From: BRH-c54 sp032251145
Lineage (GTDB): Bacteria > Bacteroidota > Bacteroidia > Flavobacteriales_E > Vicingaceae
DNA: 45,561 bases
Direction of reading: 5' to 3'
NCBI GenBank assembly: GCA_032251145.1
Contig: JAVVER010000012.1
Span: 1 to 45,561, forward strand
The translations under genes and the position numbers were made by a program. Under the pieces are notes generated by a model, which was given only the letters and a program-made list of their open reading frames with translations, made no database searches and was not told where the DNA came from. Positions within the stretch are counted from its first letter, which is position 1, and each line of letters opens with the position of its first letter. Positions 1 through 7,700 of this stretch are shown here, in pieces.

Positions 1-232
1 CTTTTAATAATTGGTACGCTTTAACACATAAATTCTCATTACTATTTCCAGGTATTTCTATTCCTGATGAAGAAAATAAAACATTGTCATTTTCTGTATT
101 TAGAACAATTTCTAAAATATCCTTAAGTTGAAAAATAGGATAAAAAACACTTTCTATATTGTGAAAGCCATCAGGTCTTTTCTCAACAACATTGAGCCCT
201 ATGTTAATTTTTGCATTAGGAAATACTATCAT
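1..232 (-). CDS. ispE: IspE, 4-diphosphocytidyl-2-C-methyl-D-erythritol kinase (N-terminal part, cut by window edge)
   Basis: The reverse strand reads from an ATG at 232 to the window edge without a stop, giving 77 residues of the amino end. The opening MIVFPNAKINIGL followed by KRPDGFHNIESVFYPI is the characteristic start of IspE, a GHMP-family kinase that phosphorylates the 2-hydroxyl of CDP-methylerythritol in the non-mevalonate isoprenoid pathway; the NAKINIGL stretch forms the substrate-side strand and the DGFH segment is strongly conserved. The gene lies 19 bases downstream of lipA on the same strand, so the two are probably co-transcribed. The ATP-binding glycine loop lies beyond the window. 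The identification rests only on the amino-terminal signature, but that signature is distinctive. Confidence 0.88.
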   Translation of the reverse strand, partial: MIVFPNAKINIGLNVVEKRPDGFHNIESVFYPIFQLKDILEIVLNTENDNVLFSSSGIEIPGNSNENLCVKAYQLLK

Positions 233-251
233 AAAGGAAATAAATTATATC

Positions 252-1148
252 CTAAAACATGTGTTTTTCTGCATGGTAGGAAGACCTAACTAAAGGCCCA
301 CTTTCTACATATCTAAAGCCTAATTTCAGCCCTATCTCTTTGTATTCAGCAAATTGAGCTGGTGTAACAAAATCTTTAACCGTCAAATGTTTAGGTGTTG
401 GTTGTAAATATTGTCCTAAAGTTAATATATCACAACCTGCATTTACTAAGTCCTGCATTGTTTCTATCACCTCTTCTCTAGTCTCTCCTAAGCCTAACAT
501 TACACCAGATTTAGTTCTCATTCCGCCTTCTTTTAATCTTTTAATTACTTCTAAACTTCTATCGTATTTAGCTTGTATTCGTACTTCTTTAGTTAATCTT
601 CTTACAGTTTCTAAATTATGTGAAACTATTTCAGGTGCTACATCTATAATTCTTTGTAAATTATCCCACTTACCTTGAAAATCGGGAATTAAGGTTTCCA
701 TTGTTGTTTGCGGACTTAGTTCTCTAACTTTATTTACTGTTTCCACCCAAATTATAGATCCCCCATCTTTTAAATCATCTCTATCTACAGAAGTAATCAC
801 ACAATGTTTTACATTCATTAGTTTAACTGAATTAGCAACTCTAAGGGGTTCTTCAAAATCTGCAGGTAAAGGGCGCCCAGTTTTTACAGCACAAAAACCA
901 CAAGATCGGGTGCATATATTTCCTAAAATCATAAAAGTAGCTGTTCCTGCCCCCCAGCATTCTCCCATATTAGGGCAATTTCCACTTTCACAAATAGTAT
1001 GTAATTTATGTTCTGAAACAATTTGCCTTACTTTTGTATATTCCTGTCCCGTTGGTAATTTAACCTTTAGCCAACTTGGTTTTTTAATTTTACTAAATCC
1101 AACTGGTTTTTCTTCTTCTTTAATCATCTCTCCATTTAATATTTTCAA
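252..1148 (-). CDS. lipA: Lipoyl synthase LipA
   Basis: A 298-residue radical-SAM enzyme that inserts two sulfur atoms into octanoyl groups on lipoyl domains. Both iron-sulfur sites are visible: the auxiliary cluster motif C53-x4-C58-x5-C64 (CESGNCPNMGEC) and the radical SAM motif C79-x3-C83-x2-C86 (CTRSCGFC). The carboxyl end has R288-S-S-Y, whose serine is the known fourth ligand of the auxiliary cluster. Length and motif order match full-length bacterial LipA. The amino end before residue 25 is variable in the family; a start at the internal Met8 is possible. It sits between a secreted hypothetical (13 bases upstream) and ispE (19 bases downstream) in a leftward cluster. Confidence 0.97.
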   Translation of the reverse strand: MKILNGEMIKEEEKPVGFSKIKKPSWLKVKLPTGQEYTKVRQIVSEHKLHTICESGNCPNMGECWGAGTATFMILGNICTRSCGFCAVKTGRPLPADFEEPLRVANSVKLMNVKHCVITSVDRDDLKDGGSIIWVETVNKVRELSPQTTMETLIPDFQGKWDNLQRIIDVAPEIVSHNLETVRRLTKEVRIQAKYDRSLEVIKRLKEGGMRTKSGVMLGLGETREEVIETMQDLVNAGCDILTLGQYLQPTPKHLTVKDFVTPAQFAEYKEIGLKLGFRYVESGPLVRSSYHAEKHMF

Positions 1149-1161
1149 TTCTTACTAAAAT

Positions 1162-1917
1162 TTAATTGGTACTTTTAGAGCCAAACGAAAAGGTTACATA
1201 TAAATTTATAAGCCAATTTCTATTTAGTTCATTTGCCATCATTGGTAATTTTTGTAAAAACAAATCTGTTTTAATTCCTACTTCTAAAGCATTTAAGTTT
1301 TCTGCTTCTCTAGCCGATTCAAAATTTAAACCAGCTTTTAAAAAAACGCCAGGAATAAATTTCCCTCCAAATAACCCTCTCATTGCTGGACCTTTTCCTA
1401 TAATATCGTTCTGAGTATGTTTTTCAGGGTCATATCTTTCAAACCTTGTTTCAATTAATTCTTTTTCTTCGTTAAAAAATAATACTTCTAAATAAATTGG
1501 TTTTGCATAAGCAAAAGTAATTCCTGTATTATATATTAAAGCAACTGCAATGCCTCTAACGCTTTGTTTACTAATAAAAGTTTTATGATTACCTACACTA
1601 CCTCTAAATAAAAACATCGTATTTAATTTTCCAAAAACATAACCGTTAGAGTTGTCAAAAACAGAAGTAAATGTTTTAATTTCTTTCGGATGTTTTAGCC
1701 CTACAATTTCACCTTCAAATGTTCTTCTTGTAAAACCAGATGTGTACATTCCATATCTATAATTAAACCCCCACCCTGTTGTATGTATAATTAAACCATA
1801 AGCTTGTTCACTTTTATATATTGTTCTAGCTTCTTCAAAAATTGTTTCTTGAGCTACTAAGTTTAATGAGGTTAAACTAAAAAAAATAAGAAATGCTATT
1901 TTATATTTTTTTTTCAT
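1162..1917 (-). CDS. Secreted or outer-membrane protein of unknown function
   Basis: A 251-residue protein when started at the ATG at 1917; an upstream in-frame ATG at 1953 would put a run of hydrophobic residues before the lysines, so the inner start, which gives a classic signal peptide (MKKKYKIAFLIFFSLTSLNLVAQ), is preferred. After the AQ cleavage site the chain alternates polar and aromatic residues in short segments (GWGFNYRYGMY, ITFAYAKPIYLEVLFF) and ends in an amphipathic strand LINLYVTFSFG, typical of a small outer-membrane beta-barrel. It resembles uncharacterised Bacteroidota proteins found beside lipA, but I recognise no named family. It ends 13 bases before lipA and probably heads that operon. 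A -7-like TATTTTTG lies at 1934-1927, uncomfortably close to the start. Confidence 0.7.
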   Translation of the reverse strand: MKKKYKIAFLIFFSLTSLNLVAQETIFEEARTIYKSEQAYGLIIHTTGWGFNYRYGMYTSGFTRRTFEGEIVGLKHPKEIKTFTSVFDNSNGYVFGKLNTMFLFRGSVGNHKTFISKQSVRGIAVALIYNTGITFAYAKPIYLEVLFFNEEKELIETRFERYDPEKHTQNDIIGKGPAMRGLFGGKFIPGVFLKAGLNFESAREAENLNALEVGIKTDLFLQKLPMMANELNRNWLINLYVTFSFGSKSTN

Positions 1918-1994
1918 AAGGTATAGCAAAAATAATAATAAAAAAATTGCCAACTTTACAAGAAGTAGTTAATTTGTAAAAACATCAATTTATT

Positions 1995-2399
1995 ATGCCG
2001 ACATCTAAAATTATATATAAAGGAGAATTAAGAACTGAAGCTGTTCATTTATATTCTAATCACAAAATTATTACTGACGCTCCTTTAGACAACCAAGGGA
2101 AGGCTGAATCTTTTTCTCCTACAGACTTAGTTGCAACTGCTCTTGTTAGTTGCATGTTTACCATTATAGGAATTAAAGCTAGAGATGGCGGTTTTTCTAT
2201 TGAAAATGCATCAGCAACTGCTACAAAAATAATGGCTGATAAACCTAGAAAAATACAAGAAATTAGTATTGAATTTGATTTTACCAATCATCATTACTCT
2301 GATAAAGAAAAGAAATTGATTGAAAACTCAGCAAAAACTTGTCCTGTGGCACTAAGTTTAGCTAAAGACATAAAACAAACCTTAGTCTTTAATTTCTAA
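1995..2399 (+). CDS. OsmC family peroxiredoxin-like protein
   Basis: A 134-residue protein with the OsmC/Ohr layout: a beta-rich amino half, then the redox helix with C53 (ATALVSCMFTIIG) and the second cysteine C116 in NSAKTCPVALSL. These two cysteines form the thiol peroxidase pair that reduces organic hydroperoxides or related electrophiles in the cytoplasm. The PTDLVATALVSC block is diagnostic for the OsmC branch rather than Ohr. Its last 18 bases overlap the 3' end of ytxJ on the opposite strand, so the genes converge. Pairing with a bacillithiol-linked protein suggests a small thiol-redox island; that link is inference. Confidence 0.92.
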   Translation: MPTSKIIYKGELRTEAVHLYSNHKIITDAPLDNQGKAESFSPTDLVATALVSCMFTIIGIKARDGGFSIENASATATKIMADKPRKIQEISIEFDFTNHHYSDKEKKLIENSAKTCPVALSLAKDIKQTLVFNF

Positions 2400-2732
2400 C
2401 ACTTCTTTAACCTCACTTACAGAAATTGACCCGTGAGAAGCATGGTAAAGACATTTGTTATTTTTTAAAACAAGCAATTGTGGAGATTCGTGTTGCACAT
2501 CAAAATCTGCCGCAATTTGATTAGAAATTTCTCTGTACTTAATTAAATCTAAATAATAAAGCGGTACTCTATTCTCATCTATATCCCATGTGGTTGACAG
2601 CTTAAGTTTTGCCATCATGCTTACAGGGCATCTAGTGCTATGTTTAAACACAGCGACAGCATAGCTTTCCTCATTTGAGGCGTCCACCATGTTATTATAA
2701 TCAGAAAGTGTTTCGAGTTTATGCCAGTTCAT
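2382..2732 (-). CDS. ytxJ: YtxJ, bacillithiol-system redox-active protein
   Basis: A 116-residue thioredoxin-fold protein. The active-site region FKHSTRCPVSMM (C35, S38) is the monothiol CPxS-type signature of YtxJ, a monothiol bacilliredoxin-like family of Firmicutes and Bacteroidota thought to act on bacillithiol-mixed disulfides. A cis-proline-type segment ESPQLLVLKNNK follows in the expected place, and the carboxyl helix SVSEVKEVLE completes the fold. There is no signal peptide, so it is cytoplasmic. The gene begins 19 bases downstream of the small lipoprotein at 2752-2880 and is probably co-transcribed with it; the 3' end overlaps osmC by 18 bases. Confidence 0.9.
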   Translation of the reverse strand: MNWHKLETLSDYNNMVDASNEESYAVAVFKHSTRCPVSMMAKLKLSTTWDIDENRVPLYYLDLIKYREISNQIAADFDVQHESPQLLVLKNNKCLYHASHGSISVSEVKEVLEIKD

Positions 2733-2751
2733 AATTGAGACTAAACAAATA

Positions 2752-2880
2752 CTAAGCAGCTACTTTTGTTGACTTAACGTCAGTTTTTCCATAAGCAGGA
2801 CAAGTACCATGACTTTTACAAGAAGAATAAAGTAATGCCAATAGAAATAAAGAAGCTAGAGTTAATGCGAATTTTTTCAT
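2752..2880 (-). CDS. Small lipoprotein (42 aa) with CPAYG motif
   Basis: A short open frame from the ATG at 2880 to a TAG at 2754-2752. It encodes a lysine-rich start, a hydrophobic stretch (FALTLASLFLLALLYSS) and a lipobox ending in C21, followed by only 21 residues that include GTCPAYG. Very short lipoproteins with a CPAY motif recur in Bacteroidota, where they are commonly left unannotated; function is unknown. A perfect -7 element (TATGTTTG, read at 2912-2905) lies 25 bases upstream of the start. The extra cysteine at residue 27 next to ytxJ could be a redox or metal site; that is a guess. The lipobox, start and promoter make it credible as a real gene. Confidence 0.72.
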   Translation of the reverse strand: MKKFALTLASLFLLALLYSSCKSHGTCPAYGKTDVKSTKVAA

Positions 2881-2904
2881 GCGAGTTTTCTTAATTTTGA
2901 ATTA

Positions 2905-2912
2905 CAAACATA
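2905..2912 (-). promoter_or_regulatory. Bacteroidota -7 promoter element (TATGTTTG)
   Basis: Read leftward, TATGTTTG matches the TAnnTTTG consensus of Bacteroidota primary sigma factor promoters. It stands 25 bases upstream of the small lipoprotein start. I see no convincing TTG at -33, so the promoter is only half supported. It would drive the lipoprotein-ytxJ pair. Confidence 0.45.
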
Positions 2913-2998
2913 ATAAAAATATTTTTACTTAGTTTTCTTTTTTATTAATAATTTTTCAATTTGAAAATATTTAAATCCTCTAAACCCCATAAAAAACA

Positions 2999-3673
2999 AT
3001 GATAAACGTCATATTAAGCCCCTCGTGGAAAAAATTATTATCGAGTGAAATTAATGCTCCATATTTTGCTGATTTATTGCATTTTTTAGCTGATGAAAAG
3101 AAAAACCATCGTATATTCCCTCCCGAAAAAGAAATATTCAATGCTTTTAACCTTACTCCTCTAGAAAAAATAAAAGTAGTAATCATTGGTCAAGACCCTT
3201 ATCATGGAGTTAGTCAGGCCCACGGACTTTGTTTTTCTGTGAATGATGGTGTAAAATTTCCTCCATCTTTGAAAAACATTTTTAAAGAACTACAAAGTGA
3301 TTTAGAAATTCCAATACCTCTTTCCGGCAACTTAACCCATTGGGCAGAGCAAGGTGTTTTTTTACTTAACAACACCCTTACTGTTAGAGAGAAAACACCC
3401 ACTTCTCATCAAAAAAAAGGTTGGGAAGAATTTACTGATGCCGTTATAAAATTAATTTCCGAACAAAATTCGGGAGTAATTTTTTTACTTTGGGGAAGTT
3501 TTGCTCAATCGAAAGAAAATTTAATTGATACCACTAAACACCTTATTTTAAAAGCAGCTCACCCCTCTCCTTTTTCTGCTCATAGAGGTTTTTTGGGATG
3601 CCAACATTTTTCTAAATCCAACGAAATCTTAAAAAAACAAGGGTTGAAAAAAATTGATTGGAAAATTGATTAA
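2999..3673 (+). CDS. ung: Uracil-DNA glycosylase, family 1
   Basis: A 224-residue base-excision repair enzyme that removes uracil from DNA. The water-activating loop GQDPYHG is present with catalytic D66, followed by the uracil-binding block ending in CFSV, and the leucine-intercalation loop HPSPFSAHRGF with catalytic H188. Length matches bacterial Ung. The chosen ATG gives the usual amino-terminal helix (LSPSWKKLLSSE). It stands alone on the plus strand between a leftward lipoprotein and the leftward RHS operon. All catalytic residues are intact. Confidence 0.98.
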   Translation: MINVILSPSWKKLLSSEINAPYFADLLHFLADEKKNHRIFPPEKEIFNAFNLTPLEKIKVVIIGQDPYHGVSQAHGLCFSVNDGVKFPPSLKNIFKELQSDLEIPIPLSGNLTHWAEQGVFLLNNTLTVREKTPTSHQKKGWEEFTDAVIKLISEQNSGVIFLLWGSFAQSKENLIDTTKHLILKAAHPSPFSAHRGFLGCQHFSKSNEILKKQGLKKIDWKID

Positions 3674-3718
3674 CAATCCTAACTTTTCTTTTCTTTTTAT
3701 TTTTTTCTCTTTGACACA

Positions 3719-3765
3719 AATTTTCACAAATTGATGACCGCCAAAGGTATTATTTTGTGAAAATT
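3719..3765. repeat. Perfect 12-bp inverted repeat with 23-bp spacer
   Basis: AATTTTCACAAA at 3719-3730 is exactly complementary to TTTGTGAAAATT at 3754-3765. It lies between the end of ung and the end of the RHS operon, so it could act as a bidirectional terminator, but there is no uninterrupted T tract after either arm and the 23-base loop is long. An operator or transposon scar is the alternative. Confidence 0.55.
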
Positions 3766-3820
3766 CGCATTAAAAAATGAACAGTTGAGTAATTGTTGTT
3801 TTATTATAAATGTAGGTATT

Positions 3821-4270
3821 TTATTTCTTTATTATTTTCCATTGTGAAACTTCTTTATCAGCAATTATGGAAAGATAATAAATACCTGCTGAATAACTTT
3901 CTAAGTTAATATTGAAGTTGGTAATCGTTTCTTTTCGGTTAATTATCGTTTTCCCTTGGTTATCAATTACCAAAATTTGAAAAGAAGTGTTGGTTATGTT
4001 GGTTTCATTTGGCAAGATAGTAACATCAAGATTGCCTTTGGTAGGATTAGAAGTAAGCCTAACTTCCATTACTCCATTTTTACTAATGTGTTCATTTTGA
4101 TGTGTTGAATCGGTTGTTGCTCCTCGCATATTAGGGTTGCCAATTGTTATAACTTCTCTTTTAACTCGATTTCCTGACGCATCATACGAATAGCGAACGT
4201 CTTGAGCGATACTGTTAATACTAAACATAAGTAATGTAAAGCTAACTAAAAATAATTTTGCTGTGTTCAT
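3821..4270 (-). CDS. Small T9SS-sorted protein with a single YD/RHS-type motif
   Basis: A 149-residue secreted protein. Residues 1-23 are a signal peptide ending SIAQ. The mature chain opens with DVRYSYDASGNRVKRE (24-39), which is a single RHS/YD-repeat motif, then a short hydrophilic linker. Residues about 70-149 form a T9SS type A sorting domain: SNPTKGNLDV, then FQILVIDNQGKTI, then GIYYLSIIADKEVSQWKIIKK at the end. It is therefore predicted to cross the outer membrane by T9SS and become surface-attached. It is the last gene of the leftward RHS operon, 60 bases after the lipoprotein. The RHS protein itself has no sorting domain, so a role in presenting or capping it is an attractive inference. 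A degenerate remnant of a larger RHS gene is the alternative. Confidence 0.82.
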   Translation of the reverse strand: MNTAKLFLVSFTLLMFSINSIAQDVRYSYDASGNRVKREVITIGNPNMRGATTDSTHQNEHISKNGVMEVRLTSNPTKGNLDVTILPNETNITNTSFQILVIDNQGKTIINRKETITNFNINLESYSAGIYYLSIIADKEVSQWKIIKK

Positions 4271-4330
4271 ATTGTTTTTTTTAGTGAATAATGTTTTTTA
4301 TTTTGTAGTTTAAAGCCTGAGTTCATTTTA

Positions 4331-4762
4331 TTAAAATTTACCAGTATAAATACTGATATAATTTATACTACACTCCTTTATATTATAAATATAGATATCC
4401 TTACCATGAATAGTTTTGGGATATTTAAAGTTAAAATAGATTACAGTATCCCCCGCCTGAATAATTTCTTTCTCCTTTATATATTCATGAAATTTTTTCT
4501 TCTGAGTTAATCTGTAAACAATATCAACATAGGGGACTATATTATCAATTTCTGAATTGGAGCATATATTTTTTGGTAACTGATAGGTATAATTTTTATG
4601 CAGTTTATTGCCATGACCAACAACCAAAAGTTTTTCAGATTTTTTTATCCTTTTAACTTTAGTTTCATTATCAAAAAGATAATCCTTATGTCTATAACAC
4701 CCTAAAATACAAATTATTAGAAATAAAAAAAGAATATGATATATGTTTTTATTACCGGCCAA
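4331..4762 (-). CDS. Candidate immunity lipoprotein of the RHS locus
   Basis: The reverse frame is open from inside the RHS gene. The best start is the TTG at 4762-4760, which overlaps the RHS stop by 11 bases and yields AGNKNIYHILFLFLIICILGC: a lipoprotein signal with lipobox ILGC. An ATG at 4813 would bury the signal behind unrelated residues. The 143-residue product continues with a lysine-rich soluble domain (VDIVYRLTQKKKFHEYI, DTVIYFNFKYP, IYIYNIKECSINYISIYTG). I recognise no family. Translational overlap with a polymorphic-toxin-like RHS gene and periplasmic or outer-membrane lipoprotein targeting suggest an immunity or chaperone partner; that is inference from position. Confidence 0.6.
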   Translation of the reverse strand: MAGNKNIYHILFLFLIICILGCYRHKDYLFDNETKVKRIKKSEKLLVVGHGNKLHKNYTYQLPKNICSNSEIDNIVPYVDIVYRLTQKKKFHEYIKEKEIIQAGDTVIYFNFKYPKTIHGKDIYIYNIKECSINYISIYTGKF

Positions 4763-7700
4763 ACCAATACGTAATATGATTATACAAATTAAAACTGTGT
4801 GAGCTTCCAGCATTAATCCCATGAGGAGAAGCATAATTTGAATTATATGCTGCATTTGGATTAGCGTAATTTGCTCTGTAATAAGAACCTGATTGTGAAG
4901 CAGGAAGAGAAGCTGCTCTATTATTTGTTAATGTGTAAACATTATTATGTCCATATACTTTATATCCATAACCGCTGGTCTGGGCATCTATTGGAATTTT
5001 TGACATATCTGTGGGACCAAAATATTCATTTCCTAATCCAAAACGAGCATGAGTGTGTGATTCATAAATAGTATTGGCTGGTGCTGCACCCAAATTAACC
5101 TTACCACCAAAAGGTCGTCCATAACTCATTCCACTTACACCACCATTAGATAATTCATACCATCCAGCTTCCATTTCCCAAAAATTAGCTCTTCCAATAG
5201 CTCCACTTACTCTGCGATACCCTCCATAATTCAAATTCCCATTATAATTTGTTTTATAATTTATATAAGTACTTAATTCGTAAGTTCCAAGCCCCATTGC
5301 TCCTCCTATAAGAGCATTCCCTAAAGCCTGTTCATGACTACCACCATATAACCTAGACCCCACATATCCCGAGGTTGCTCCGCCTGCAAATGCTCCCCCC
5401 GCACCTCCTACAGCACCCCCAACAAATCCACCTGCTCCACCTGCAACAGCCCCATATAACATCCCTTGCCCTACATTACCACCACTAAGTGCAGTAAATC
5501 CACCTCCTGAAATTGCACCTGATGCAGCACCACCAACTAAAGCTCCTGTTGCTGAAGCTCCAGCAAAATTAGCTCCAGCTATAGCCCCTCCAGCTGCACT
5601 ACCAATACTTCCTGCAGCTCCACCAAGTACCACCCCACTTATAATGTGTCCAGCCATAGACAATCCTGTTGCACCGCTTGCCTCTCCAATTTTATAACCA
5701 GTATGAGCCCCAATCATAGCCCCTATAATTATCGGCATCCAAACAATCTCTCCACTCGGATCAGTAAATTTTAGTGGATTATTCAACACATAGCTGTAGC
5801 GGTTAAAGTTTTGGGTAAAAAAGGGGTCTTGCACAAAGTTGTCGGGGCTAAGCATACGCCCTAACACAGGATCGTACATTCTGCCATTCATATTAATCAG
5901 GGCAAATTCGGGCAAGTGTTCGTGAGAAGTGTAGCCTCTCCACAACCAATTAGGGTTGTTGGTGGGTAGGTTGCTGTATGTCCAATCTTGTGGGTTGCGG
6001 TTTCTGCCCCACGCATCAAAATTTTGTTCGGCAACTATGCTTCCGTTAGCATCGGTAAGGGTTAGTAAGGAGCCTAAATAATCGGTATAAGCATAATAAT
6101 ACGTTCCTGTTCCGTTTTCTATCACATAAAGGGCTGCTAATCCATCGCCACCATTAATGTAATGAACCTCAGTTGCAACATTGTTGGCATCGAGCTGTTT
6201 TTCGTAATTTCCATTAAAAAAACGAGTATAAACAGTGCTTCCGTTTTCTGTTAGTTCGGTTTTTATTCGTTCGTTGTTGGCATTGTAGGTAAACAGTAAG
6301 TTAAAATCGTTTTCGGTTATAGAGGCGGTTTTGTTGGCAGTGGTATAGGTAATGTCTTGCTGCATCAAACTAATATCAGCAGTAGGGTTATCCACCTCCA
6401 ATACCGCATTTACTTTTGCGTTGGAGTAGGTATAATTACCTGCATCGGTTTTAGCAAGAATGTTACCATTGTTGGCATAGTTTTGTTGCAGTTGTATTAC
6501 GCCATTAAGTTGGGTTTGTGTAAGTCGGTTTAAGTTGTCGTAAGTAAATTCTTCTAGCAGTCCTTTAGTTAAATCTTCCCTGCTTAACAAATTACCATTT
6601 CGGATATCAAAATTAAAAGTCAAATGCTGTATCCCTGCTGTTTCAATTGTTTCAGGTAAACCAAATTCATTAAAAGTTTTGGAGGTGGTTACTCCATTTC
6701 CTAATTTATACTGTGTGTATTGGTTAAAAGCATTAACATCTTGAGCTTCCCAAATAATGTCTGAGTTAGTTGCGTCTATTACTTTTGTAGGAAAACCAAC
6801 GCCATTGTATTGGTTTATCGTTTTAAAACCAGAAGGGTAAGTGGTGGAAGCAATATTATTAAAAGCATCATATGTTATCACTGTTGTAAATGATTCATTT
6901 CCAATAGCATCAGTTTGTTCGGTAATTCTGTTTAGGTTATCGTAAATAAGGTTGGTGCTTGTTCCGTTGGTATTTGTAAGTGTTTGCAACTGGTTTAATC
7001 CATTTCCATTGGTTACGTAGGTATAGGTTGTTGTACCTTCCAAATTTGTTTTAGTGGTAATTCTTCCCAACACATCGTAAGTCAACGTAGTTTGTTTTTG
7101 ATTGGCATTGGTTTGTTTGGTAAGTTGGTTAAAATTAGTGTATTCATAGGTTGTAGTACCTGCATTTTTATCAATGAGTTTGGTTTGGTTGCCCAACAAA
7201 TCGTATTCTGAACTTACCATGGTTACACCATCTAATTTCACTGATTTTTGAAGTCCTGAGCTAAAATAGTCATAAGTGAGTGTTCCTCCTAAATCAGTAG
7301 CTTCAATAATTAATCCGGTAGCATCTTTAGTAGTGCTAGTTGAGGTGTTGTCGGGTAAAGTTATGGTAGTGGTTAATTTTTCAAATCCAAATAAATAGTT
7401 TGTAGTGGTTGTTCCTGCTGAGTTGTGCGAAGAAACAAGTCGGTTTAAATTATCATACGTTTGGGTAGAAATTATAGGAACATCGCCTTCAAAAAATGGA
7501 GCGGTTATGGTAAACATATTTCCTCTTTCGTCATAACTGGTAACTCCGACTATTTTTTTGTTAAATCCATTAACTTCAGTTTTTCTTTTTCTGCCTAATC
7601 CATCAAACCAAACTGTTGTTGTTGGGCTACCCGAAACATCCGTAACACTTTTAAATATTGAATTTTCAACAGTAGTTGGAGTTCCATTCATTCCTCCACC

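Noticed and set aside
910..1158. Open frame antisense to lipA
   Set aside because: It lies wholly inside lipA on the other strand, with no signal, motif or promoter; lipA is certain.
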